Shown: positions 4,973-10,598 of the stretch, piece after piece
Layout: every line of letters begins with the position of its first letter
Position numbering within the stretch: the stretch's first letter is position 1
IMG/VR virus record: IMGVR_UViG_3300027714_000154
Span: 1 to 21,418 of that record
Origin: a virus
Length of the DNA: 21,418 nucleotides
Reading direction: 5' to 3' (one strand)
Notes under the pieces: model-generated
The model's input: the letters and a program-made list of their open reading frames with translations, nothing else
Database searches by the model: none
Told to the model about the DNA's origin: nothing
Position numbers and translations under genes: made by a program

Positions 4973-5887
4973 ATGTCAAAATACGATTTAGAAAAAACTT
5001 CTGCAATAGCAAATAAAGTTATTGCACTAATGCAAAATAATAACGAGGAATGGTTTAAACCTTTTACTGGTGATTCAAAATATGGATTAGGTGTATTTCC
5101 TAGAAATATAAAAGGCAATACTTATAGCGGTATGAATTTATTTATACTACTTCTTGAAAACTACCAATATAAACAAAATACTTGGATCACTTACAAAAAG
5201 ACTAAAGAACTAGGTGGTCAAATTATTAAAGGTCAAAAAGGTACACAGATTAAATTCTGTGGCAACATTTCTAAAAAAGATAGTAATGGTGCTGACGAAG
5301 ATTACTTTGTAAATAAATGGTACACTGTTTTTAATTTAGATCAAACTAACTTAGAAGAAATTAAGCCTGAACTATTTCAAAACAATGAAAATGAAATGCC
5401 TTTAGATTTAATTCAAAGAGATCAAGCTGTTGATTTATTTATTAAAAATACAGACGCTCACATAGTTCATAATAAAACAGGAAAATGTTTTTATGTACCT
5501 AGTAAAGATATGATTAATATGTCGCCTTTAGATACTTGGCAATCACAGGCAGATATATCTAAGGAAACTTTTTATTATTCAACTTTATTACACGAGCTAA
5601 CTCATTGGACAGGTCATAAAGATAGACTTGCTAGAGATATTAATAATGGTTTTGGTACTAGTGCTTATGCGTTTGAAGAATTAGTCGCAGAGTTAGGGTC
5701 AGCAATACTTTGTGGTATGTTAGGTGTTTCTAAACAGCCTATGGCTAATCACGCACAATATCTCAATAATTGGATAACAGGTTTAAAAGAGCAACCACAC
5801 TTACTTTTAAAAGCCTGTACTCAATCACAAAGAGCATATTCATTTTTAAAAGATTTACAATCAAATGAAAAAAGGGAGGTAGCGTAA
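4973..5887 (+). CDS. ArdC-like antirestriction protein (ssDNA-binding domain plus zincin domain)
   Basis: This 304-aa protein has an N-terminal ArdC-type ssDNA-binding domain at residues ~1-120, visible as the helix after MSKYDLEKTSAIANKVIALM, then GVFPRNIKGNTYSGMN, WITYKKTKELGGQIIKGQKG and WYTVFNLDQT. The C-terminal metallopeptidase-like domain carries HELTHWTGH (207-215) and YAFEELVAELGSAILC (232-247), which supplies the third ligand. ArdC proteins of plasmids and phages protect incoming DNA from restriction. I start at ATG 4973 (AAAGGA upstream) and not at TTG 4958. A leading-region-like position second in the early operon suits an anti-defence role during genome entry. The end of the gene encodes KREVA and its stop overlaps the next ATG (TAATG). 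Confidence 0.85.
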   Translation: MSKYDLEKTSAIANKVIALMQNNNEEWFKPFTGDSKYGLGVFPRNIKGNTYSGMNLFILLLENYQYKQNTWITYKKTKELGGQIIKGQKGTQIKFCGNISKKDSNGADEDYFVNKWYTVFNLDQTNLEEIKPELFQNNENEMPLDLIQRDQAVDLFIKNTDAHIVHNKTGKCFYVPSKDMINMSPLDTWQSQADISKETFYYSTLLHELTHWTGHKDRLARDINNGFGTSAYAFEELVAELGSAILCGMLGVSKQPMANHAQYLNNWITGLKEQPHLLLKACTQSQRAYSFLKDLQSNEKREVA

Positions 5888-6081
5888 TGACAATACAGTT
5901 AGAACCGCAATGGAAATATAGAAATAGTGAAGATAAAGAATCAAACTTTACAAGATGGTGGCGTTGGAATACAGATGAGAAAAAACGACTACCAATTAAA
6001 CCTTATACTGAACAAGAGGCTAGATTAGTATTTGATGAAGTTATATTTCCTAGATTAACGGAGGCTGATTATGAAAAGTAA
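5887..6081 (+). CDS. Hypothetical protein (64 aa)
   Basis: A small polar protein rich in Trp and charged residues (WKYRNSEDKESNFTRWWRWN), ending PYTEQEARLVFDEVIFPRLT. Its ATG shares a base with the stop codon of the ArdC-like gene, and the ribosome binding site GGGAGG lies inside the ArdC 3' end, so the two are coupled. The last 11 bases overlap the next small gene. I do not recognise a family. Confidence 0.6.
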   Translation: MTIQLEPQWKYRNSEDKESNFTRWWRWNTDEKKRLPIKPYTEQEARLVFDEVIFPRLTEADYEK

Positions 6082-6190
6082 AGTATATTATGATCTTATG
6101 TATGAGATCGACCAAGATAAAGACCAAAGAACAGTCAAAGAATACTTAAAATTTTTTGAATATATAACTAAATTTATTAGGAGTTTATAA
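6071..6190 (+). CDS. Hypothetical very small protein (39 aa)
   Basis: The frame starts at ATG 6071, 5-7 bases after a strong GGAGG in the end of the preceding gene, and encodes MKSKVYYDLMYEIDQDKDQR, then VKEYLKFFEYITKFIRSL. It ends in a TAATG overlap with the next gene. The 11-base upstream overlap, the exact junction on both sides and a good ribosome binding site make it likely to be real. It is mostly helical and charged. The function is unknown. Confidence 0.6.
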   Translation: MKSKVYYDLMYEIDQDKDQRTVKEYLKFFEYITKFIRSL

Positions 6191-6420
6191 TGAAAAAACA
6201 TAGAAAAAAAGCAACACCGCAAGAAAATGGTTGGAAGTATTTTTCAATCAACTTAGATCTTATAGAACATAAAATAGTCAGAAAACAAATGGATTTATTG
6301 AGTGAATATACAGGCAAAACTAAGAAACAGTTGTTTAAAGAAATGTTAAGTGAAAGAATAAATAAAGAAATTAATGGAGGTTTTTATGAAAAAGTTAATC
6401 CTATGCATTTTAATGCTTAG
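6190..6420 (+). CDS. Small basic, possibly ribbon-helix-helix protein (76 aa)
   Basis: It begins MKKHRKKATPQENGWKYFSI. A strand-like KYFSINLD is followed by two helices (EHKIVRKQMDLLSEYTGK and KKQLFKEMLSERINKEI), an order compatible with a ribbon-helix-helix DNA-binding fold. The family is not recognised with certainty. Ribosome binding site AGGAG lies upstream, and the start overlaps the preceding stop (TAATG). Its 3' end overlaps the lipoprotein gene by 35 bases and contains that gene's ribosome binding site. A regulatory function is inference. Confidence 0.55.
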   Translation: MKKHRKKATPQENGWKYFSINLDLIEHKIVRKQMDLLSEYTGKTKKQLFKEMLSERINKEINGGFYEKVNPMHFNA

Positions 6421-6694
6421 TATCACAGCTTGTGCTTCAACACCTGTTATTGATAGTAGAGGTGGTAGTGGCAACATAGCTCACGATGCAGAAAGACAAC
6501 ACGACGATTTATATACTTGTTTAGCCATAGCTGATGATAATACCAATGATTTATTAGAGGTTACCAAGAAAGGTTATAATTGGGTGCTTAGACCTAGAAC
6601 ATTATGGTTAATGCCTGAACTAAAGGATAAGAAAAAAGAAATTATAACAGCTTGTATGAAAGGAAGAGGATTTAGTATCCTTACTTGGAAATAA
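6386..6694 (+). CDS. Phage lipoprotein with canonical lipobox
   Basis: The protein (102 aa from ATG 6386) starts MKKLILCILMLSITAC: two lysines, a hydrophobic core and a lipobox ending ITA-C at Cys16, where signal peptidase II would cut. The mature part has a DDLYTCLAIADDNT segment and ends ITACMKGRGFSILTWK, giving two further cysteines that might pair. The in-frame ATG at 6374 is rejected because GGAGG, the ribosome binding site for 6386, lies between the two. A lipoprotein in an early phage operon is suggestive of a superinfection-exclusion or receptor-blocking protein. Known examples work that way, but this protein has no recognised relative, so the function is inference. Confidence 0.72.
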   Translation: MKKLILCILMLSITACASTPVIDSRGGSGNIAHDAERQHDDLYTCLAIADDNTNDLLEVTKKGYNWVLRPRTLWLMPELKDKKKEIITACMKGRGFSILTWK

Positions 6695-6696
6695 TT

Positions 6697-6828
6697 ATGA
6701 CTAGAGATAGAATAGTATTTTATTGTAAAAAATGTGATGAGCCTTGCAAGAGTGACCAAATAAACGAGGATATGGTTTGTATAGATTGCCAAGATTTATT
6801 TATTGAATTAGGTGAATCAGATGAATAA
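6697..6828 (+). CDS. Small zinc-ribbon-like protein (43 aa)
   Basis: ATG 6697 opens a 43-aa frame containing CKKC (10-13), a further Cys17 and CIDC (28-31), the CxxC...CxxC pattern of a zinc ribbon. It lies 2 bases after the lipoprotein gene. The upstream ribosome binding site is weak. Similar tiny zinc ribbons are common in phage early operons, often of unknown function. The regular cysteine spacing makes a chance frame unlikely. Confidence 0.62.
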   Translation: MTRDRIVFYCKKCDEPCKSDQINEDMVCIDCQDLFIELGESDE

Positions 6829-6904
6829 CTACTTTACACCTTGGGGGAAAAAGGTAATATTAATAATAATTGGAGGAATAATATGTCTATACTTACTGAT
6901 GTAA
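6821..6904 (+). CDS. Possible overlapping membrane micro-protein (27 aa)
   Basis: A second frame beginning at ATG 6821 inside the zinc-ribbon gene encodes MNNYFTPWGKK followed by a 16-residue hydrophobic stretch ending CLYLLM. That is a single membrane-spanning helix with a positive N-side flank. AGGTGA lies about 5 bases before the ATG. It overlaps the zinc-ribbon gene by 8 bases and the exonuclease gene by 22 bases. The alternative is a chance frame, because ATA/ATT-rich DNA gives Ile-rich peptides easily. Confidence 0.38.
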   Translation: MNNYFTPWGKKVILIIIGGIICLYLLM

Positions 6905-7671
6905 ACTATCGCCATTCGGCAGGTAGTATTAATGGCTTTGTAGATAATTCACAAATAGAAATAGCTAAAAGAATTTTCAAAATAAGACAACTAGCAAATG
7001 ATAATATGATACGAGGTAATGTTAGTGAACACATTGCAAGATTTATATTAGCTAGAGATCCTGATGAAGCTACCTTGTTAAAATATACAGATAAAAAATG
7101 GGAAGAATATAAAGGGCAAACGAATGAGGCTAAATTATTTGCTTTGGAATGTGGTAAACAATTTGCTATTTGCTTAGAAGAACTGCAATTAAAAAGACCT
7201 CAAATATATCAAGAAGTATTCACAAAACATATTGAGGGATACAAGTTCAATTCAATAGGTTATGGTGATTTTACCTATACTAATTCAGACAAAGAACCTA
7301 TTTTAACAGTAGATTTAAAAAGCACAGCACGAGTACCAAGTGGAATAGATACTGTAGCAACAAATCATATTAGGCAACAAGCCTATTATTGGGGATTAAG
7401 TGGTAAGAAAAGGCGTTTTTCGCTTTTATATGCTTCAAATAAAAAGTATAACTATATAGAAATACCACAATCAAGATTAGAAGAAGATTGGGAAATAATG
7501 TTAAAAAACCAAAGATGGATTGAACGCATAGATAGTATGTGTTATTCCAAGCAAGATTGGTTAGATATGTTTCCTTTTCCTGACACTAATACTTTCTACT
7601 ATAAAGATAGTGGGGATTTTCAACAACGAATAATAACTCTCTTGAAAGGAGAACAAAATGCAGACAATTAA
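6883..7671 (+). CDS. PD-(D/E)XK exonuclease (RecB/Cas4/lambda-type nuclease fold)
   Basis: The 262-aa protein from ATG 6883 (TTGGAGG ribosome binding site; an upstream TTG at 6841 is rejected) shows the nuclease motifs in order: VSEHIARFIL with Glu49, GYGDF with Asp129, ILTVDLKST with Asp144 and Lys146 (the DxK core), then IRQQAYYWG (163-170), the QxxxY-type motif. The fold is that of phage recombination exonucleases and Cas4/RecB. It overlaps the SSB-like gene by 14 bases, and the pair looks like an exonuclease plus ssDNA-binding partner for phage recombination. A single-strand annealing protein is not obvious nearby. Confidence 0.82.
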   Translation: MSILTDVNYRHSAGSINGFVDNSQIEIAKRIFKIRQLANDNMIRGNVSEHIARFILARDPDEATLLKYTDKKWEEYKGQTNEAKLFALECGKQFAICLEELQLKRPQIYQEVFTKHIEGYKFNSIGYGDFTYTNSDKEPILTVDLKSTARVPSGIDTVATNHIRQQAYYWGLSGKKRRFSLLYASNKKYNYIEIPQSRLEEDWEIMLKNQRWIERIDSMCYSKQDWLDMFPFPDTNTFYYKDSGDFQQRIITLLKGEQNADN

Positions 7672-8230
7672 TTGTGAAATTACTAAAGTCTTTGACGCTA
7701 ACGAAAAAGGTATAGGCTTTGCCCTTAAACCTGATGTAGCTAGTGAAGAAATAAAAAACTTAACTAAATGGAATCCTAAGTTTTCAAATATAACTACTAC
7801 TTGGTGGCTTAATCAAAAACCACAACCGAAGTGGTTAATTGAGGGTACTAAAATTAAATTTAGTTGGTATGAAAAGAATGGTTATTTAAATATAGATCAA
7901 GCTAGTGTTGAGGTCGTTCATAACGAGGGTATTGAACTTGAAGATATTGAAGATGATCTAGACGATAGCTTTGATACCGATCTACTTGAAGCAGAAGCAT
8001 TAAAAGATTTAGAACAAAATGATAAATCTAATGTTACTAAACTTAAACCTAAAGCAGTAAATAATAATATTAATTCTAAAAAATTATCAAAGATACAAGA
8101 ATTAACTGATAATTATGGTGATGTATTTAAGATAGTTAATGCACACCCTAACTTAGTGTCGTTACCCTTAGAAGAAAAAACTAAGATAACAACTCATATA
8201 AATATAACTTTATCGCAACAAGGTTATTAA
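7658..8230 (+). CDS. Putative OB-fold ssDNA-binding protein with acidic linker
   Basis: Residues 1-95 are beta-rich and start MQTINCEITKVFDANEKGIG. They include TTTWWLNQKPQPKW and EGTKIKFSWYEKNGYLNIDQ, an arrangement compatible with an OB fold. Residues ~95-130 form an acidic segment (LEDIEDDLDDSFDTDLLEAE), and a basic/helical C-terminus follows. Phage SSBs often pair an OB domain with an acidic region. It overlaps the exonuclease gene, has a GGAG site in that gene's 3' end, and has no catalytic motif, which supports an SSB role. I do not recognise it by family, so the function is inferred. A 9-bp AT-rich dyad lies just after its stop. Confidence 0.6.
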   Translation: MQTINCEITKVFDANEKGIGFALKPDVASEEIKNLTKWNPKFSNITTTWWLNQKPQPKWLIEGTKIKFSWYEKNGYLNIDQASVEVVHNEGIELEDIEDDLDDSFDTDLLEAEALKDLEQNDKSNVTKLKPKAVNNNINSKKLSKIQELTDNYGDVFKIVNAHPNLVSLPLEEKTKITTHINITLSQQGY

Positions 8231-8235
8231 CATAT

Positions 8236-8261
8236 TTAATGTAATCTCATTTTTACATTAA
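8236..8261 (+). other. AT-rich 9-bp stem-loop after the SSB-like gene
   Basis: TTAATGTAA (8236-8244) and TTACATTAA (8253-8261) are a perfect inverted repeat around an 8-base loop. It begins 5 bases after the stop of the SSB-like gene and immediately precedes a stronger G/C-rich stem. The bases after it (TAGAGTGG) are not a U-tract, so it is not a typical intrinsic terminator. It might be a processing or stability element. Confidence 0.45.
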
Positions 8262-8263
8262 TA

Positions 8264-8313
8264 GAGTGGCAGGTGTTTTAGAACCTCCAAGTTTCCCCCC
8301 ACACTTGCTACTC
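8264..8313 (+). other. Structured RNA leader: 13-bp stem-loop with CCTCCAAGTT in the loop
   Basis: GAGTGGCAGGTGT (8264-8276) pairs along its full length with ACACTTGCTACTC (8301-8313). There are 13 pairs, two of them G-U (8268/8309 and 8272/8305), with a 24-base loop (8277-8300) that contains CCTCCAAGTT (8284-8293) and ends in a run of six C. It is far richer in G/C than its surroundings. It lies 5 bases before the AAGGAG ribosome binding site of the gene at 8331, so it is either a 5'-leader control element or a small RNA. The compensating G-U pairs suggest selection on RNA. No riboswitch family is recognised. Confidence 0.6.
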
Positions 8314-8330
8314 GCAATAAGGAGATTTAT

Positions 8331-8660
8331 ATGGACGAATTAACAATTTTAAAAAGTAAGTCTTATGATATTTGCATTAACGCAAGGCTATCAAAGACAG
8401 GTGTTGAATCTTTATTAAGGCAACGAGAAAGATTAAAGAGTCTACTATTTGTAGAGTATAGAAAAAAATGCTCGTCAGATAAAATGGCTGAACATTTATC
8501 AAAGGCTGATTATCGTTTACAAGATTTAGATGAAAAAATTAATACAGCTGATAAAGAGTATGCAAATAATTGGGGTCGTAAAGAGGCTCATATGTTAGAA
8601 TGTGAAATTACTAGATCAGAAATAGCAACGAAAAGGGAGGAACTAAAAAATGGTATCTAA
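8331..8660 (+). CDS. Coiled-coil hypothetical protein (109 aa)
   Basis: The protein is almost entirely helical and charged, with heptad-like runs in SLLRQRERLKSLLFVEYRKK and ADYRLQDLDEKINTADKEYA, and no catalytic motif. AAGGAG lies 6 bases before the ATG, and the structured leader 8264-8313 stands immediately upstream, so translation may be regulated. It ends by overlapping the next gene by 11 bases, with that gene's GGGAGG site inside it. I do not recognise a family. It could be an adaptor or a DNA- or ssDNA-associated helical protein. Confidence 0.65.
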   Translation: MDELTILKSKSYDICINARLSKTGVESLLRQRERLKSLLFVEYRKKCSSDKMAEHLSKADYRLQDLDEKINTADKEYANNWGRKEAHMLECEITRSEIATKREELKNGI

Positions 8661-9060
8661 AAAATTAATACTTGATAGACCTATTTGGAATGGTGGTGAA
8701 AGGTATGTAGGCATAGCAACTTACAGGCTACGAGATAACAGTTTAAGAGTTAGTTGTAGATATAGAAATAAAAGCGGCAATCCAATATGGCAAGGTGAAT
8801 TATTAGTAACAAAAAGATTTGCCGAGAAGTTCAGCACTAAAGAATATAAAACTAAAGGTGGTCAACCTTTTAAGGTGTATTTAATACCCCTAGACGATTT
8901 AATAGAATTTAACGATATGTTGAATGATAAGCTAAAAGCTCATCAATCTGTGACTAGCAGTACATATACAAAGGAAGAAATTAATAATTTACTTCTTAAA
9001 GACGCAAATATAAGAAAAATAGTTGAAATGTATCCCAACTGTCAAATAGATCCTGCTTAA
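8650..9060 (+). CDS. Hypothetical protein (136 aa)
   Basis: It begins MVSKKLILDRPIWNGGERYV. The N-terminal half is beta-rich (VGIATYRLRDNSLRVSCRYR, then GNPIWQGELLVTKRFAEK), and the C-terminal half carries an acidic helix (LIPLDDLIEFNDML) and NNLLLKDANIRKIVEMYPN. GGGAGG is the ribosome binding site, inside the end of the upstream gene, so translation is coupled. The family is not recognised. The position after the recombination genes is the only functional hint. Confidence 0.65.
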   Translation: MVSKKLILDRPIWNGGERYVGIATYRLRDNSLRVSCRYRNKSGNPIWQGELLVTKRFAEKFSTKEYKTKGGQPFKVYLIPLDDLIEFNDMLNDKLKAHQSVTSSTYTKEEINNLLLKDANIRKIVEMYPNCQIDPA

Positions 9061-9296
9061 TATAGCTGAATAGCGTTTAAACGCCTATATCTCTTAAATT
9101 AAAGCAATTTCTTATTTATAGACTGCTAGTATTACTTAACCTTAAAATAGCTCTAAAACAGCTTAATTAACAGCATTAATGTTCTATTAATGTTCTTTAC
9201 TTTAAAATTATTTTGTAATTTATTTATTTTTTTTGTTTACAACTTTTTTTAAGCACTATAAATTTAAATCAACAACAACATTACTTGGAGGTAAAA
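9061..9296. other. AT-rich non-coding gap with palindrome, tandem 11-bp repeat and T-rich tracts
   Basis: This 236-base gap holds no credible gene. It contains the perfect 12-base palindrome GCGTTTAAACGC (9073-9084), which is flanked by ATA/TAT pairs separated by one bulged base. A direct repeat ATTAATGTTCT occurs twice in tandem (9175-9185, 9186-9196), and a long T-rich stretch runs from about 9217 to 9250. The end carries a candidate promoter, TTTACA 9236-9241 and TATAAA 9257-9262, with short 15-base spacing. It could be an origin-like or promoter region. There is no stem followed by a clear U-tract. Confidence 0.45.
9236..9262 (+). promoter_or_regulatory. Candidate rightward promoter before the gene at 9297
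   Basis: TTTACA (9236-9241) and TATAAA (9257-9262) are spaced by 15 bases, shorter than ideal. A shifted -35 reading (TTGTTT, 18-base spacing) matches consensus less well. The gap and the strong ribosome binding site that follows suggest a separate transcription unit for the last four rightward genes. Confidence 0.35.
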
Positions 9297-9650
9297 ATGA
9301 TTAATAAAAAAACAATATCAATAGAAGAATACATAACAAAAACTTACAGCAAAAATCAAGAAAATTGTAATGATGATTATGGTTGTGTTTTATGTGGTAA
9401 AAAAATAACAAAATCAGCTAAATATTTTGTTATTTGCTCAATGAATCAACATAATGTTTATACTAAAAAAGATGTACTAGAATTAGGTTATAGTTTTATA
9501 GAAAAAAACGATAGTGGTTTTATGCACTGTTATCCAATAGGAAACGATTGTTATAGGAAATATGTTAAAGGCAATGAAGTTTTAGAAAGTGTTGTATTTA
9601 AACAATTTGCTGTAAGTTTTTGTGGCGAATCATTTAGGGAGGAAAAATAA
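9297..9650 (+). CDS. Cysteine-rich, probably zinc-binding hypothetical protein (117 aa)
   Basis: The protein has CVLCGK (Cys30, Cys33), a later Cys47, Cys78 and PIGNDCYRKY (Cys85, 80-89). The opening CxxC and the PIGNDC motif form the layout of a small zinc-binding domain that I associate with phage and plasmid early genes. The exact family is not certain. The start is ATG 9297, with ACTTGGAGGT 5 bases upstream; the in-frame TTG at 9285 lies within that site. The stop overlaps the next gene (TAATG), so these genes are co-translated. No function can be given. Confidence 0.66.
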   Translation: MINKKTISIEEYITKTYSKNQENCNDDYGCVLCGKKITKSAKYFVICSMNQHNVYTKKDVLELGYSFIEKNDSGFMHCYPIGNDCYRKYVKGNEVLESVVFKQFAVSFCGESFREEK

Positions 9651-9913
9651 TGTATATAAATAATAAAAAAAGAAAACTAGATTCAAGAGATTTAGATACT
9701 GTAGCTAATGCAGAATATTTCACTTGTATTTATTATAAAACAAAAAATAGATCATTAAGATCAGAACATAAAACTTATAAAGAAGCATATTTAAATGCAC
9801 TAGTTATGTTGTACAACAGTACAAGGGTAGGTGGTCAGGATTTAGATAAATGTAAATTTATGTTTTATGCTGTTCAGGGTACTAGTCAATGTCATATAGG
9901 AGGGTTAAAATAA
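9650..9913 (+). CDS. Hypothetical protein (87 aa)
   Basis: It begins MYINNKKRKLDSRDLDTVAN. The N-terminus is basic, a strand-like EYFTCIYYKTKN follows, then a helix (TYKEAYLNALVMLYNS) and a C-terminal strand containing KFMFYAVQG. It is coupled by TAATG overlap to both its upstream and downstream neighbours, and GGGAGGAAAAA lies before its ATG. I do not recognise a family. The alternating strands and one helix suggest a small alpha/beta fold. Confidence 0.62.
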   Translation: MYINNKKRKLDSRDLDTVANAEYFTCIYYKTKNRSLRSEHKTYKEAYLNALVMLYNSTRVGGQDLDKCKFMFYAVQGTSQCHIGGLK

Positions 9914-10191
9914 TGAAATATACTCAAGAAGAATTTAAAGAGATTATGAAAACAGAAAACTTTTATAATTTTAATCATGGAGGTTTTAATACTAATAAAG
10001 CTAGATCAATAAATAAATGTCCAATATTTAAAAGTTACATACCTTATAAGTCTTGGACGATTATAGTTGATGCTTATAAATATAACTCAGCAGAAGATTG
10101 GTGTAATTATTTTTTAGGATCTTGCTCTGTTAGTAAAATCAAAAAATTGCCTAATAATAAAATTGCTATTAGAGCAGATTATCAATGTTAA
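9913..10191 (+). CDS. Hypothetical protein (92 aa)
   Basis: The start is ATG 9913, preceded by AGGAGGG at a usable distance and overlapping the preceding stop. An in-frame ATG at 9889 is upstream of that site and is rejected. The protein begins MKYTQEEFKEIMKTENFYNF, continues with an Asn-rich NHGGFNTNKARSINKC, and has YKSWTIIVDAYKY and a two-cysteine C-terminal half. No family is recognised. It is followed 15 bases later by a small membrane protein gene. Confidence 0.62.
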   Translation: MKYTQEEFKEIMKTENFYNFNHGGFNTNKARSINKCPIFKSYIPYKSWTIIVDAYKYNSAEDWCNYFLGSCSVSKIKKLPNNKIAIRADYQC

Positions 10192-10206
10192 TAGAAAGGA
10201 ATTAAT

Positions 10207-10314
10207 ATGGAAGCACTATTATATTATTTCTTACTACCAACTCTAGGATTACTTATTGTAGTCCTAGCGGTGTTATTTATTAAAATGTTTAAAGAAGATT
10301 TTGGGGATCTTTAA
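10207..10314 (+). CDS. Single-pass membrane micro-protein (35 aa)
   Basis: ATG 10207, with AAGGA about 7 bases before it, opens a frame whose residues ~4-25 are hydrophobic (LLYYFLLPTLGLLIVVLAV) and whose C-terminus is charged (KMFKEDFGDL). This is a single membrane helix with a cytoplasmic tail. Its stop TAA shares the four bases TTAA (10311-10314) with the stop of the convergent leftward gene. The middle of the gene carries a strong 10-bp dyad (10243-10267). Function is unknown. Small phage membrane proteins include lysis regulators and inner-membrane anti-defence proteins, which is inference. Confidence 0.6.
   Translation: MEALLYYFLLPTLGLLIVVLAVLFIKMFKEDFGDL
10243..10267. other. Strong stem-loop inside the last rightward gene, at the convergent junction
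   Basis: CTAGGATTAC (10243-10252) pairs with GTAGTCCTAG (10258-10267) around a 5-base loop: 10 pairs, one of them U-G on the plus strand. On the leftward strand that pair becomes an A-C mismatch. The stem sits about 45 bases beyond the end of the leftward gene and 47 before the end of the rightward gene. It may slow polymerases meeting from either side, although a proper U-tract is missing (only GTTATTTATT follows on the plus strand). Confidence 0.4.
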
Positions 10315-10598
10315 TTAATCGTCAATGAAAAGCTACTTGGTGAGAAATTCTTATCGAGTAGTTCTTTATCTTCTAGCTCAGTAAAAAAAACCTCAGTATC
10401 TATTTCAACAGCACCATAAACATTTTCACAAGTGGCTCTAACTGTTTCTTCAAATTCGTTAGTGTGTTTACAAGTAGGATAGATATCTAAAAACTCAAAG
10501 CACCCTACAGCTAACTCTAAAGTTTTAATCGTGAATAAGACCTTAACCAAAGTAAATACATTATGTTCTTGGTGTAGAACAATATTTACTTTTTTCAT
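10311..10598 (-). CDS. Hypothetical protein (95 aa), last gene of the late leftward block
   Basis: It opens MKKVNIVLHQEHNVFTLVKV and has a helix-rich centre with three cysteines (VGCFEF, PTCKH, ATCENVYG) and an acidic C-terminal half (IDTEVFFTELEDKELLDKN). Its ATG overlaps the stop of the holin gene (ATGA), so it is co-translated with holin. The family is not recognised. Its position directly after holin and lysozyme suggests an accessory lysis protein, but the N-terminus is not a signal or membrane segment, so this is weak inference. Confidence 0.62.
   Translation of the reverse strand: MKKVNIVLHQEHNVFTLVKVLFTIKTLELAVGCFEFLDIYPTCKHTNEFEETVRATCENVYGAVEIDTEVFFTELEDKELLDKNFSPSSFSLTIN

Noticed and set aside
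9191-9253. Possible 20-aa hydrophobic ORF starting at ATG 9191 in the AT-rich gap
   Set aside because: No ribosome binding site and the composition (mostly Phe/Leu) is what T-rich DNA gives by chance. It also runs through the candidate promoter.
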